Below, piece by piece: positions 20,323 through 33,337 of a DNA stretch of 58,104 bases. Source of the stretch: Aliiglaciecola lipolytica E3 (lineage in GTDB: Bacteria; Pseudomonadota; Gammaproteobacteria; Enterobacterales; Alteromonadaceae); assembly GCF_000314975.1 (NCBI RefSeq), contig NZ_BAEN01000002.1, positions 1 through 58,104 on the forward strand. Reading direction: 5' to 3'. The notes under the pieces were generated by a model that worked only from the letters and a program-made list of their open reading frames with translations, searched no databases and was not told where the DNA came from. The first letter of the stretch is position 1; every line of letters begins with the position of its first letter. Both the position numbers and the translations under genes were made by a program.

Positions 20323-20964
20323 CTATTTTTTACTATACTTAGCCACAAGTTGTTTAGCATTGTCGTCAGCTTCGACACCCGCCTTGGGCGTCACCCACTG
20401 ATTTCCGACTTTCTGTACATTTTTAACGCCACTGGCTACTCGTTTTTGTTTAATTTGAAATACAAACTTTTGTGTCCACTGGTATTGACTAAATTGTAGC
20501 TCCGGGCGACCCATCCAATAGGCAATGAATTCGCCAAGTTCATTATGACTGTAATCTTTATCGATTATCCCGATTAATGAAGCCAAGTCTTCAAAAACGG
20601 TTTTGTGTGGCTTCCATGTTGCCGTCATTCCACTCCATTGTAAATGAAGGCTAGGGTAGTCGTCTTGTTTAATATTAATTAATGGTAAACGTACGCGTTG
20701 TTGATTAAAGCTTTTGTCCAAAGAAGCGTCTGGCTCTATCTCAATCAGCTGTAGCTTAACCAGTTCTTTTATTAACGCGTTAATTTGCCTACCTAAGGTA
20801 AATTCTTTGGTCTTACTATTTAAAAGCGCTATCAATTGTTTGTAATTGAGCGGGGCAGTAAGCCCTGTTTGTTCATCTGCTATAGGACGCAAGCCCAGCA
20901 AATAAAGCACTCTAGCTTCATTGCTGAGTTCTTGAGTAAGCGCTGCTTGTTCGGATGAATTCAT
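20323..20964 (-). CDS. DnaT-like primosomal protein
   Basis: The 213-residue protein has an N-terminal winged-helix-like region (about 10-85) and a DnaT-type single-strand DNA-binding domain at about 108-178. The conserved pattern is W-x-P-x4-F-x2-LA, followed by ELGEFIAYW, and then QYQWTQKFVFQI. E. coli DnaT shows the same F-x-YW and QW-x-QK elements. The basic C-terminal tail (KQKRVASGVKNVQKVG) fits nucleic-acid contact. It lies 9 bp after mioC and 35 bp before the DnaC-like gene, so the two are probably co-expressed and act together. The similarity to DnaT is by eye and covers the C-terminal half only. Confidence 0.75.
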   Translation of the reverse strand: MNSSEQAALTQELSNEARVLYLLGLRPIADEQTGLTAPLNYKQLIALLNSKTKEFTLGRQINALIKELVKLQLIEIEPDASLDKSFNQQRVRLPLINIKQDDYPSLHLQWSGMTATWKPHKTVFEDLASLIGIIDKDYSHNELGEFIAYWMGRPELQFSQYQWTQKFVFQIKQKRVASGVKNVQKVGNQWVTPKAGVEADDNAKQLVAKYSKK

Positions 20965-20973
20965 GATTTTTAA

Positions 20974-21408
20974 TTAACGTGATTGCAAAAATGCATTCAG
21001 CCATTCTACTGCAGGGTCTTCAGGAATTGGATGGTGTAGCACGTCTATGTGTAAAGGTTGGTGAAGTTGTTTTGCTCCGCACTTTTGCAATAATTGCTGC
21101 ATTTTTTCAGCCCCATAACAATAGGTGTCATAACTACTATCGCCTAATCCAACGACTAGAAACTCGACATCATTAAGTTGTTGCGACTTAAGCTGTTTTG
21201 CAAAAGGTAGGATATTATCGGGAAGATCTCCTGCTCCATGGGTACTGGTACAAATTAACCACGTATTTTGTAATGATAGGGCTGTAAATTCGGGTTCTAA
21301 GTGAATGCTTGCGCTATCGCCATTGGCTTCCAACGTCTCTTTTAAGGCATCGGCGACATATTCACTTGCGCCTAACACTGTGCCAACAATGATTTCATAA
21401 TTTGCCAT
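20974..21408 (-). CDS. mioC: MioC-type flavodoxin
   Basis: This is a small FMN-binding electron carrier, implicated in biotin synthase activity in E. coli. The 144-residue protein shows the flavodoxin fold, with the phosphate loop region near GTVLGASEYVAD (8-19), the ring-contact loop STHGAGDLPDN (about 55-65) and GLGDSSYDTYCYGA (about 87-100). It lies just downstream of mnmE (11 bp) and, as in other gammaproteobacteria, near oriC. Confidence 0.95.
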   Translation of the reverse strand: MANYEIIVGTVLGASEYVADALKETLEANGDSASIHLEPEFTALSLQNTWLICTSTHGAGDLPDNILPFAKQLKSQQLNDVEFLVVGLGDSSYDTYCYGAEKMQQLLQKCGAKQLHQPLHIDVLHHPIPEDPAVEWLNAFLQSR

Positions 21409-21419
21409 AACTTAGCCCC

Positions 21420-22787
21420 TTATTTGCCAATACAAAATGAAGAAAAAATTCGCCCGAGTAAATCATCGGAACTAAATTCACCGGTAACTTCATTCAATGC
21501 TTGTTGAGTGAGACGCAATTCTTCGGCTAAAATTTCCCCTGCCATGTTTTCATGTAATTGTTGATGCCCGATCTCTAAATGCTCTGAAGCACGCTCAATG
21601 GCATCAATATGTCGACGTCTAGCGATAAATTGACCTTCAGCGTTTTGTTCAAAGCCCATACATTCTTTTAGGTGCTCGGCCAATGCGTCTACACCTTTAT
21701 TCAAACTAGCCGAAAGACGAAACACGGGAGTGGTTCCATGCTGTTCGAAACCGATGCTTTCGCCGGATAAATCGACTTTGTTACGAACTAGAGTCAGCCC
21801 CATGTTTTTTGGCAATTTTTGCATAAACTCAGGCCAAATTTTGTAGGGATCGTTTTCTGTGCTGTCACAACTATCGAGCATGAATAATACTCTATCGGCT
21901 TTTTGTATTTCCTGCCAAGCGCGCTCAATGCCTATTTTTTCAACTCTATCGGAACTCTCGCGTAAACCAGCTGTGTCAATGATATGCAGTGGCATACCAT
22001 CTAAGTGGATGTGTTCTTTGAGGACGTCACGCGTTGTGCCCGCTATTTCGGTTACAATGGCTGCGTCACGACCAGCGAGCGCATTGAGTAAACTTGATTT
22101 ACCCGCATTGGGTTTACCGGCGATTACAACCTGCATGCCTTCTCTTAATAAACTGCCTTGTTTAGCCTGTTGTCTGACCTTTTGAATTTGTTCTATTATC
22201 TCAGTTAGGTCTTTAGCTACTTTTCCATCGGTTAGAAAATCAATCTCTTCATCAGGAAAATCGATAGCCGCTTCTACGTACATTCTAAGATGAATAACCC
22301 TTTCAACTAGTTGGTTGATCAGTGTTGAAAATTCGCCCTGTAACGAACGCATAGCGCTTTTGGCAGCCTGGATAGAACTTGCATCAATTAGATCTGCTAT
22401 GGCTTCAGCTTGCGCTAGGTCGAGCTTATCATTCAAGAATGCACGTTCGCTGAATTCGCCTGGTCTTGCCATGCGTATCTTTGGAATCAACAATATGCGT
22501 TTAATCAATAGATCTAAAATGATTTGGCCGCCATGCCCCTGTAGTTCTAATACATCTTCGCCTGTAAAAGAATGAGGATTCTGAAAAAACAGCGCTATAC
22601 CCTGATCTAGTATCTGCTGATGTTCGTCCATAAAAGGCATATATTCTGCTTTTCTGGGCGTTAAGGTTCTCCCCAGAACTTCTGTTGCGACGGTTTTCGC
22701 TAGTGGTCCTGAAACGCGAACGATGCCAACACCACCTCGACCTGGCGCGGTAGCTTGAGCAACAATAGTGTCATGCTGTGCTTGCAA
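21420..22787 (-). CDS. mnmE: tRNA modification GTPase MnmE
   Basis: MnmE is the GTPase partner of MnmG in cmnm5U34 formation. The 455-residue protein has the N-terminal folate-binding domain (about 1-120), a helical domain interrupted by the G domain with G1 GKPNAGKS (224-231) and DTAGLR, and the invariant C-terminal CIGK (452-455). The cysteine in that tail is needed for modification. All features are intact. It is 18 bp downstream of yajQ. Confidence 0.98.
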   Translation of the reverse strand: MQAQHDTIVAQATAPGRGGVGIVRVSGPLAKTVATEVLGRTLTPRKAEYMPFMDEHQQILDQGIALFFQNPHSFTGEDVLELQGHGGQIILDLLIKRILLIPKIRMARPGEFSERAFLNDKLDLAQAEAIADLIDASSIQAAKSAMRSLQGEFSTLINQLVERVIHLRMYVEAAIDFPDEEIDFLTDGKVAKDLTEIIEQIQKVRQQAKQGSLLREGMQVVIAGKPNAGKSSLLNALAGRDAAIVTEIAGTTRDVLKEHIHLDGMPLHIIDTAGLRESSDRVEKIGIERAWQEIQKADRVLFMLDSCDSTENDPYKIWPEFMQKLPKNMGLTLVRNKVDLSGESIGFEQHGTTPVFRLSASLNKGVDALAEHLKECMGFEQNAEGQFIARRRHIDAIERASEHLEIGHQQLHENMAGEILAEELRLTQQALNEVTGEFSSDDLLGRIFSSFCIGK

Positions 22788-22805
22788 AAGAATTACCGAC
22801 CTTAA

Positions 22806-23288
22806 TTAATCGCGGAAGTTATTAAATTGTAAGGGTTGACCCATATCTTCGGCTTTTAGCAATGCCATCACCGCTTGTAAATCGTCACGCTTTTTACCGT
22901 TAACACGCAACTGATCACCTTGAATGCTGGCTTGAACTTTCATTTTGTTATCTTTGATTAACTTAACAATTTTCTTTGCAATAGGTTGTTCAATACCTTG
23001 TTTAAATTTAATGCTTCGACGATGGGTTTTGCCACTTCTCACAGTATCTTGTGGATCCATCGCATTGGTATCCAAATTGCGTTTGGAGCAGGCATTACGC
23101 AGCATATCGGTTAACTGCTGTAATTGAAATTCACCTTCGGCCGTCAAAACTACAGATTCATCTTTAAATTCTATGGAAGCTTCAACACCACGAAAATCAA
23201 AGCGTGTGCTGAGTTCCCGATTAGCGTTATCTACTGCATTGCGTACTTCGTTCATTTCAATTTCTGAAACAATGTCAAAAGAAGGCAT
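22806..23288 (-). CDS. yajQ: YajQ-family nucleotide-binding protein
   Basis: The 160-residue protein has the family hallmarks [20 protein letters not shown] at the start, the tandem ferredoxin-like fold, and [14 protein letters not shown] near the end. YajQ proteins bind nucleotides or tRNA, and an XC_3703-type member binds cyclic di-GMP; which applies here is unknown. It follows a terminator after yidC, so it likely begins its own transcript with mnmE and mioC. Confidence 0.95.
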   Translation of the reverse strand: MPSFDIVSEIEMNEVRNAVDNANRELSTRFDFRGVEASIEFKDESVVLTAEGEFQLQQLTDMLRNACSKRNLDTNAMDPQDTVRSGKTHRRSIKFKQGIEQPIAKKIVKLIKDNKMKVQASIQGDQLRVNGKKRDDLQAVMALLKAEDMGQPLQFNNFRD

Positions 23289-23341
23289 TTGTTACTCCTA
23301 TATGTGTAATATGGCTATATTGTAAACCCGTAAACTTAGAC

Positions 23342-23366
23342 AAAAAAGCCCGCAGAGGCGGGCTTT
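23342..23366 (-). terminator. Rho-independent terminator after yidC
   Basis: GCCCGC-AGAG-GCGGGC with flanking A/T pairs is followed on the minus strand by a run of six T. It lies 28 bp past the yidC stop codon. Confidence 0.92.
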
Positions 23367-23393
23367 CCAATTAAACTTAGTGCCAACTAAGAA

Positions 23394-25055
23394 TTATTTT
23401 GCTTTTAGTCCACGTTTTTCCATAGACGCATAAATTATCTTAGCTTGTATTAGCGTAATGACGTTACTGATTAACCAGTATAAAACCAATCCAGCTGGGA
23501 AGATGAAGAAGAATAAACTCATTGCCACAGGCATCCATTGCATAATTTTTTGTTGCATAGGATCTTGAATGGTCATGGGTTGTAGTTTCTGTAACAGATA
23601 CATACTTAACCCAGTTAATACAGGCAGTACAAAGTAAGGGTCTTTCACCGATAAATCCGTGATCCAGAAGATAAAATCAGCGTGTCTTAATTCGACACTT
23701 TCTAATAGTACCCAATAAAGCGCTAGGAAAATGGGCATTTGCAGTAAAAGAGGGAAACAGCCACCCATTGGGTTTACTTTTTCTTTTTTGTACATCTCCA
23801 TCATGGCTTGTGACATTTTTTGTCTGTCATCACCATGACGCTCTTTTAGTTGCGCCATTTTTGGAGCCAAATTACGCATTTTGGCCATGGATTCATATTG
23901 TTTCTTGGTCAATGGATACATTGCGCCTTTAACAATAATGGTAATTACTACAATGGCTAATCCCCAGTTGATTACGATACTTTGAATAAATTGAAGTAAT
24001 GCAAACAAAGGTTGAGATATCCACCACAGAACACCGTAATCAACGGTTAGATCTAGTCCTCTGGCTAATTTTGCCAATGAATCTTGATCTTTAGGGCCCA
24101 TGTATAGGTTGCTGGTAATGGTTGCAGTTTCACCCGGGGCAACATCTACAGGTGCACCTTTAAAGCCGATAGCGGCATAGCGTGATTGAACTACAGAGGT
24201 GTATAGCTGGTTAGTGTCTTCTTGCGGTGGAACCCAAGCCGATACGAAGTAGTGCTCAAGCATGCCAGCCCAGCCACCGACAGTGGTTTTGTTTAGTTTC
24301 TCATCTTCCATATCATCAAATGAGAATTTTGAATAACGGTCTTCTTCGGTTGAAAATGCGCCACCGCGATAGGTAGGCATAAACATGCTGCTTTCTTCGC
24401 CTTCAATGGCTTGTTTTAATTGACCATATTGTTGGTATTGTTTCGGCTGTGAACTGCCATTGGCAATTTCGTATTCTACTTTTACATTATGCTGTCCAGG
24501 TGTAAAAACGAAACGTTTGGTAATTGCTACACCATCAGCTGACGTCCATTTAAGAGGAACGACCAACTCTTGGTTTTGCATTTCGTATTCTTGTTGTTCG
24601 ACAACATATGCTGGACGACCTTTACGAGTGTCTATTGCGTCTCTACCAACTAAGCCACTTTGTGCAATGTAAAGTGTGTTAGCGTCTGGACGTAACAGGC
24701 TATAAGAGTCATCTGAACCTTGTGTAACTGGGAACTTGCGCAAATTCGCTGAAACAACGTCACCGCCACGAGTATCAATCAATACGTCTAGTGTATCTGA
24801 TACAACATGAATAACAGTGTTAGCCTGTTTGTTTACAGGATTAACTTCTTCAACAATTGATGATTCTGGTACGTCGCCACTATCCTGAGCTCTTATTGAA
24901 GGAGGCAAATCAGCGCTGGGAGTGGATAAAGGAGCGGGGTCAACAATTTGGGCAGGTTTAACTGGCTGTGGGCCATAGTCTTTTTGCCATTCTTGCCATA
25001 ATAGAAAACTGACCAATGCTAGGCCAATTATCAAAAAACTGCGTTGGGATTCCAT
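23394..25055 (-). CDS. yidC: membrane protein insertase YidC
   Basis: YidC inserts and folds inner-membrane proteins, with or without SecYEG. The 553-residue form starts MESQRSFLIIGLALVSFLLW, the typical first membrane helix. A longer in-frame start 15 codons upstream adds a polar stretch before this helix and is less likely. A large periplasmic beta-domain spans about 55-330, and the conserved five-helix core follows (KGAMYPLTKKQYESMAKMR, NPMGGCFPLLLQMPIFLALY, LQPMTIQDPMQQKIMQWMPV). The cytoplasmic tail is short. It is in the usual rpmH-rnpA-yidD-yidC cluster. Confidence 0.97.
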   Translation of the reverse strand: MESQRSFLIIGLALVSFLLWQEWQKDYGPQPVKPAQIVDPAPLSTPSADLPPSIRAQDSGDVPESSIVEEVNPVNKQANTVIHVVSDTLDVLIDTRGGDVVSANLRKFPVTQGSDDSYSLLRPDANTLYIAQSGLVGRDAIDTRKGRPAYVVEQQEYEMQNQELVVPLKWTSADGVAITKRFVFTPGQHNVKVEYEIANGSSQPKQYQQYGQLKQAIEGEESSMFMPTYRGGAFSTEEDRYSKFSFDDMEDEKLNKTTVGGWAGMLEHYFVSAWVPPQEDTNQLYTSVVQSRYAAIGFKGAPVDVAPGETATITSNLYMGPKDQDSLAKLARGLDLTVDYGVLWWISQPLFALLQFIQSIVINWGLAIVVITIIVKGAMYPLTKKQYESMAKMRNLAPKMAQLKERHGDDRQKMSQAMMEMYKKEKVNPMGGCFPLLLQMPIFLALYWVLLESVELRHADFIFWITDLSVKDPYFVLPVLTGLSMYLLQKLQPMTIQDPMQQKIMQWMPVAMSLFFFIFPAGLVLYWLISNVITLIQAKIIYASMEKRGLKAK

Positions 25056-25206
25056 ATGATACTCTTTAACTACATGTTCAATTTTGCGGAGGATTAACAC
25101 CGCTTTTAGCTTTCCACAAACAAACTAGTCTGCTTGTGAACGTATTTATTACATCTAATTTTTTTTCAGGGCGAAATAGTATAGGCAAATGGAGCAAATG
25201 ATAAGT

Positions 25207-25461
25207 TCATTCGTGTTTTTTTGCCTTATTTTCTGGCACATGGTCAATACCACCTGGATGAAGTGGATGACATTTGCTTATTCTCTTAATTGTTAGCCAA
25301 CTTCCGACCCAAAATCCGCGTTTTGTAATTGCTTCTACTCCATACTGAGAACAAGATGGATGAAAGCGACAATTCTGTCCCAGCATGGGAGAAATCCAAC
25401 GTTGATATTGTTTTATCAGCCAGACTGGGATTGCGCGCAGCGGTTTGCGAGCTTTTTCCAT
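25207..25461 (-). CDS. yidD: membrane protein insertion efficiency factor YidD
   Basis: This is a small peripheral membrane protein that assists YidC-dependent insertion. The 84 residues show LIKQYQRWISPMLGQNCRFHPSCSQYG, the Cys-containing family signature, near residues 15-40, and CHPLHPGGIDHVP toward the end. Its start lies inside rnpA (46-bp overlap), a well-known arrangement. Confidence 0.96.
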   Translation of the reverse strand: MEKARKPLRAIPVWLIKQYQRWISPMLGQNCRFHPSCSQYGVEAITKRGFWVGSWLTIKRISKCHPLHPGGIDHVPENKAKKHE

Positions 25462-25784
25462 AATTTTCCTAACAACAAGGTTATTTGTTGATTCGTCATT
25501 GTGTCTAAACCACTTTTACCAACAACCACTATATCAGTGTTTGGTAACTGTTGTTGATGCAGACGAAAACTTTCTCTGATAAGACGTTTAATGCGATTTC
25601 TATCGTGGGCTTTTTTAACCCGTTTTTTGGATATAGTTATCCCTAGACGTGGATGTTCTAGCTGATTAAAACGACCTAATACAGTAAGTTGAGGTGAAAC
25701 AGAGGGAATTGCTTTTTGAAATACTTTTTCAAAGTGAGTGGGAGTTAAAAGTCTTAGCTCCCGAGAAAACGAATTTTCACTCAC
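25416..25784 (-). CDS. rnpA: ribonuclease P protein component
   Basis: This is the protein subunit that helps the RNase P RNA bind and cleave pre-tRNA leaders. The 122-residue basic protein has the RNR motif (HDRNRIKRLIRESFRLHQ, about 60-77), which makes the RNA contact, and FSRELRLLTPTHFEKVF at the start. It is 9 bp downstream of rpmH and overlaps yidD. Confidence 0.97.
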   Translation of the reverse strand: MSENSFSRELRLLTPTHFEKVFQKAIPSVSPQLTVLGRFNQLEHPRLGITISKKRVKKAHDRNRIKRLIRESFRLHQQQLPNTDIVVVGKSGLDTMTNQQITLLLGKLWKKLANRCAQSQSG

Positions 25785-25793
25785 TTTGAGAAA

Positions 25794-25928
25794 TTAGGCT
25801 GATAAACGAGCACGGCCTTTAGCACGACGATTAGCAAGGACTTTACGTCCATTCTTTGTCGCCATACGGGCACGAAAACCGTGTGAACGCTTACGCTTTA
25901 AGTTACTTGGTTGAAATGTTCTTTTCAT
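25794..25928 (-). CDS. rpmH: 50S ribosomal protein L34
   Basis: The frame encodes the complete 44-residue L34, beginning [20 protein letters not shown] and ending in the usual Arg/Lys-rich KGRARLSA. It is too short for many gene finders. It is the first gene of the minus-strand rpmH-rnpA-yidD-yidC series and is divergent from dnaA, the classic arrangement. Confidence 0.98.
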   Translation of the reverse strand: MKRTFQPSNLKRKRSHGFRARMATKNGRKVLANRRAKGRARLSA

Positions 25929-26474
25929 GACCTAGTCCCGATACATAAAGGTTAAAACAAAATGAACATCAATAGACGTTAAACCATTGCGCTCAAAAAG
26001 GACGCTGAATTCTAGAGATCATTATAGCGCTTGTCAATCTATGATCGCCCAGATCATGAAAATAATTGCTTATAAATAAATGATCAAATGGTTAGCTGTT
26101 GATAAGTTAATAATAGTTGACAATGTTATCCACAATAGTGTTGTTAATTTGCTGTAAAGTGCGCATTTAATAGGCAATTTTTATCCACTCAATATTATTA
26201 CAAAAGTAAGGTTATATGCAGTTTGTTTTTCATAATATAATAAAATAACACTATAAAACAATTAGTTAACCTTGTTTTGTTAGAGTCTTTGGAATTTATA
26301 TTAAAATCAGTATTGCACTTGGTAGTAGGTTTGCGAGATAATTCACAACCCCCAACAGAAAGGGGCTGGAATAAGAGCAATAATTGGACAATACCCTTTC
26401 GGCGTGTGCTTTCAATTATCAAATGATTTTAACTTTTAGCGGGCTGTAAACGGCCTCGTGACGGACTTCTTTTA
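25929..26474. promoter_or_regulatory. rpmH-dnaA divergent control region with DnaA boxes
   Basis: This AT-rich 546-bp gap contains a perfect DnaA box TTATCCACA (26126-26134) and a one-mismatch box TTATCCACT (26181-26189), plus three GATC sites at about 26040-26085. This fits autoregulation of dnaA by DnaA. The stretch nearest rpmH holds the presumed rpmH promoter. It lacks the dense GATC and IHF elements seen beside mnmG, so I do not read it as the main origin. No gene is credible here. Confidence 0.75.
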
Positions 26475-27926
26475 ATGTCTTTATGGAATAGATGCCTAGA
26501 TCGACTTCAGCACGATCTTTCTACACAAGAGTTTAGTATGTGGATAAGACCGCTTAAAGTTGCGGAAGATAATCTTTATGTCACGTTGTCAGCACCAAAT
26601 AGATTTGTACTTGATTGGGTCCGCGATAAATACCACAGCCGTATTACGCAATTATTAGAAGAGTTCTGCGGTTCTGATGCACCTAATTTGTTATTAGAGG
26701 TGACTGCTAGACAAACGAGTGCGTTTTCAGGTAATAGCGCAAACGTAAATGGTGCTGTTGGAAATCCTGTTACCAATAACCATGAAGCAAAAGCAAGTAG
26801 TTCAGAATTAAAAGATGCCAATACTGATAACATAAGTATTCGACCCGCATCTCACTTCTCTTCTGAGCAAAAATCGAATAGTGCCAACAATTCCATTCAA
26901 TCGCATAAAAGTAATATTAATGTCACTTACAAATTCGATAATTTTGTAGAAGGTAAATCTAACCAATTAGCTCGAGCTGCAGCTACACAAGTGGCGAATA
27001 ACCCAGGTGGGGCTTATAACCCACTTTTTATCTACGGTGGTACAGGGTTGGGTAAGACCCATTTATTACACGCTGTAGGAAATGGCATTATTGAAAAGAA
27101 GAAAAATGCCACGGTGGTTTATATGCATTCTGAGCGTTTTGTGCAAGATATGGTAAAAGCACTACAGAATAATGCGATTGAAGCATTTAAACGTTACTAC
27201 CGTTCTGTTGATGCATTGCTAATTGATGATATCCAATTTTTTGCTAATAAAGAGCGTTCTCAGGAAGAGTTTTTTCATACCTTTAATGCACTGTTAGAAG
27301 GTAATCAACAAATCATCTTAACATCAGACCGCTACCCTAAAGAGATTGATGGAGTAGAAGATAGGTTAAAGTCGCGTTTTGGTTGGGGATTAACGATTGC
27401 AATAGAACCGCCAGAGTTGGAAACGAGAGTGGCGATTCTGAATCGTAAAGCATTAGAGAACAAAATTAATTTACCTGACGAGGTAGCATTTTTTATCGCA
27501 AAACGATTACGTTCTAATGTGCGTGAGCTTGAAGGTGCGTTGAACAGAGTCATTGCGAATGCCAATTTTACCGGTCGCGCCATTACCATTGATTTTGTCC
27601 GTGAAGCTTTGCGCGATTTGTTAGCTTTACAGGAAAAGTTAGTTACGATTGATAATATTCAAAAGACTGTCGCTGAATATTATAAAATTAAGATTGCTGA
27701 TATTTTGTCGAAAAGGCGGAGTAGAAGTGTTGCCAGACCTCGCCAAGTGGCTATGGCTTTGGCTAAAGAATTAACCAATCATAGTTTGCCAGAAATTGGT
27801 GACGCTTTTGGTGGAAGAGATCATACAACTGTTTTGCATGCATGCAGAAAAATAGTACAGCTAAGAGACGAAAGTCATGATATAAAAGAAGACTATCAAA
27901 ACCTGATTCGCACACTTTCTTCTTAA
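26475..27926 (+). CDS. dnaA: chromosomal replication initiator DnaA
   Basis: DnaA is the AAA+ protein that binds DnaA boxes and opens oriC. The 483-residue protein has domain I (about 1-85, helicase- and DiaA-contact surface), a low-complexity Asn/Ser-rich linker (about 86-150), and domain III with Walker [10 protein letters not shown] (188-196) and Walker B ALLIDD (246-251). Domain IV has the DNA-binding signature [15 protein letters not shown] near the C-terminus. The rpmH gene is divergent, and dnaN follows after 20 bp. Confidence 0.98.
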   Translation: MSLWNRCLDRLQHDLSTQEFSMWIRPLKVAEDNLYVTLSAPNRFVLDWVRDKYHSRITQLLEEFCGSDAPNLLLEVTARQTSAFSGNSANVNGAVGNPVTNNHEAKASSSELKDANTDNISIRPASHFSSEQKSNSANNSIQSHKSNINVTYKFDNFVEGKSNQLARAAATQVANNPGGAYNPLFIYGGTGLGKTHLLHAVGNGIIEKKKNATVVYMHSERFVQDMVKALQNNAIEAFKRYYRSVDALLIDDIQFFANKERSQEEFFHTFNALLEGNQQIILTSDRYPKEIDGVEDRLKSRFGWGLTIAIEPPELETRVAILNRKALENKINLPDEVAFFIAKRLRSNVRELEGALNRVIANANFTGRAITIDFVREALRDLLALQEKLVTIDNIQKTVAEYYKIKIADILSKRRSRSVARPRQVAMALAKELTNHSLPEIGDAFGGRDHTTVLHACRKIVQLRDESHDIKEDYQNLIRTLSS

Positions 27927-27946
27927 AATAAAAAAAGAGTTTATAA

Positions 27947-29053
27947 ATGAAATTCACCATCAGCCGGGAAAATTTTCTTCAACCTCTTCAATTAGTCTCT
28001 GGTGCTGTTGAGAGACGACATACTTTACCTATTTTATCCAATGTCTTGATCAAAGTTAGTGAGAGTTCACTCTGGCTGACGGGTACGGATCTTGAAGTCG
28101 AACTTATTTCTAATGTCACATTAACGGGTGAATTCGAAGAAGGTGAGATTACCGTTCCAGCCAAAAAACTTTTTGATATTTGTCGCGGACTCGGTGATGA
28201 AAGTGAAATTAAATTCGAAGTAGATGGCAATAAAGCGCTTATACGTTCAGGACGCAGTCGCTATTCTTTATCTACACTTTCAGCCAGTGACTATCCGAAT
28301 TTAGAAGATTGGGAAGGGGAAACTGAGTTCGAAATTTCTCAAGCGGATTTAAAACACTTAATCGAAAGTACTCAGTTTTCCATGGCACAACAAGATGTCC
28401 GTTATTATTTAAACGGGATGAGTTTAGAAACGGAAGAAAATATCATTCGTACAGTAGCGACAGATGGTCATAGACTCGCTTTGTGTAGACTCAAATATAC
28501 GGCCTCAGCTCTTCCTAGTCGACAGGTAATAATTCCTCGTAAAGGTGTACTCGAAATCAGTCGCTTGATTGAAGCAAATGACAACCTAGTAAAAATCCAA
28601 CTAGGTTCAAACCATATTAGAATTTTTTCAACTGACTTTATTTTTACGAGTAAGTTAGTGGATGGACGTTTTCCTGATTATCGTCGTGTGTTACCTAAAG
28701 ATGGCGATAAGGTAATTGAAGCTAGTAAAGATCTTTTAAAACATGCGTTTTCTCGTGCGTCTATTTTATCAAATGAAAAGTTCCGAGGCGTACGTTTAAA
28801 TCTTTCTCAAAATGAACTAAAAATCACAGCGAATAATCCTGAGCAAGAAGAAGCAGAAGAGATTGTTGATGTGTCATATGAGGGAGAAGGGGAATTAGAG
28901 ATTGGTTTTAACGTCGCGTATCTTATTGACGTGTTTAATGCATTGGGTTCTGAAAACGTTAAAATTTCTCTAGCTGATTCTAACAGTAGTGCGTTGATTG
29001 AAGACGCTGCAGATGATTCTGCATTGTATGTAATTATGCCGATGAGACTTTAG
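27947..29053 (+). CDS. dnaN: DNA polymerase III beta sliding clamp
   Basis: The 368-residue clamp has three repeated domains of about 120 residues and forms the dimeric ring that tethers polymerases to DNA. Recognisable elements are MKFTISRENFLQPLQLVSG at the start, RSRYSLSTLSASDYPN in domain 1 and the closing YVIMPMRL, which forms part of the peptide-binding pocket. It lies in the dnaA-dnaN-recF-gyrB operon. Confidence 0.98.
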   Translation: MKFTISRENFLQPLQLVSGAVERRHTLPILSNVLIKVSESSLWLTGTDLEVELISNVTLTGEFEEGEITVPAKKLFDICRGLGDESEIKFEVDGNKALIRSGRSRYSLSTLSASDYPNLEDWEGETEFEISQADLKHLIESTQFSMAQQDVRYYLNGMSLETEENIIRTVATDGHRLALCRLKYTASALPSRQVIIPRKGVLEISRLIEANDNLVKIQLGSNHIRIFSTDFIFTSKLVDGRFPDYRRVLPKDGDKVIEASKDLLKHAFSRASILSNEKFRGVRLNLSQNELKITANNPEQEEAEEIVDVSYEGEGELEIGFNVAYLIDVFNALGSENVKISLADSNSSALIEDAADDSALYVIMPMRL

Positions 29054-29078
29054 AACGTATTAAAGGAATCCTCAGTTT

Positions 29079-32604
<3,526 letters not shown>

Positions 32605-32630
32605 TCACTCAGTATTTTCAATGACAAAAC

Positions 32631-32666
32631 AAACCCCGAACGTTGAATAACGTGCGGGGTTTTTTA
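32631..32666 (+). terminator. Rho-independent terminator after gyrB
   Basis: ACCCCG-A-ACGTT-GAAT-AACGT-G-CGGGGT forms a long stem with one internal mismatch and is followed by six T, 27 bp past gyrB. Confidence 0.93.
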
Positions 32667-32835
32667 TTGCCTATCACATACTGAAACTGAATTTTTAAGG
32701 AAATAGACTTCAGTCTAGTTCGCACGAATTAAGAAGAAAATTCAGATAAACTAACTAAAGGCTAGATCATCGGTTAAAAAATAATAAGGCTGAAAAACTA
32801 AGATAGGGGATAGGGAAGAAATTAGATAAATTACC

Positions 32836-32872
32836 CACCAGTAGCCGATTGCTCCCGATGGGTGATTTAGAA
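32836..32872 (-). terminator. imperfect hairpin downstream of the lipoprotein gene
   Basis: On the minus strand TCACCCATCGGGAGC pairs imperfectly (G-U allowed) with GCTACTGGTGGGTAA over a five-base loop, directly after the lipoprotein stop codon. The T-run is interrupted, so this is a weaker terminator candidate. Confidence 0.45.
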
Positions 32873-32873
32873 T

Positions 32874-33311
32874 TTAACTGGATTTTTCTATATAAACGAC
32901 TGGTAATTGTTCATTAGTGAAGTCAATGAAGAAGTCATAGGCTCCAGTTTCTTGCGGTGTAAACTGAAAATTACCGCCAGGGTTTTCACAAGACGATCTT
33001 GCGGTTTTCCCCACAGTTAACACTTTCCCAGCGGTTCCCGTTGCGCTACCACAATCATATCCCGGCGCATAACTTTGGTCTGCAAATTTGAAATCGTAGG
33101 GTTGACCATCAGCGATTAACTTAACCGTGGCTTTGTATAGTTTCCCATTCACTTTCTCAATGCGGTAATTTTCGTCAGCTTCCCACCAAGTAAAAACTCC
33201 GCGTAAATAAAAGCTCTGGTAATCCTTTTCCATGATTTGCTCAACAAATGTGGTCGAGCAACCAGACATAACTATGCTGATTAAAAAAATGAAGGTGAAT
33301 CTGCTTTTCAT
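32874..33311 (-). CDS. small lipoprotein with a glycogen-binding-like beta domain
   Basis: The 145-residue precursor has a lipobox ending at Cys18 (SIVMSGC), so it is predicted to be lipid-anchored. Residues about 34-142 resemble the early-set/CBM48-like fold found in pullulanases and AMPK-type carbohydrate-binding modules (YLRGVFTWWEADENYRIEKV, then YKATVKLIADGQPYDFKFAD, ending in YDFFIDF). Two further cysteines (C87, C108) could form a disulfide. No catalytic domain is attached. It is a single gene downstream of glyS on the same strand, 26 bp apart. Carbohydrate binding is inferred from fold resemblance only. Confidence 0.65.
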   Translation of the reverse strand: MKSRFTFIFLISIVMSGCSTTFVEQIMEKDYQSFYLRGVFTWWEADENYRIEKVNGKLYKATVKLIADGQPYDFKFADQSYAPGYDCGSATGTAGKVLTVGKTARSSCENPGGNFQFTPQETGAYDFFIDFTNEQLPVVYIEKSS

Positions 33312-33337
33312 ATTAATATATTTAACCTCAAAATCGG

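Noticed and set aside
26198-26422. 74-residue minus-strand open frame upstream of dnaA
   Set aside because: It has no ribosome-binding site or family resemblance and lies in the dnaA control region.
25929-26474. Main oriC between rpmH and dnaA
   Set aside because: It has only about two DnaA boxes and few GATC sites. The mnmG-side region has far more origin elements.
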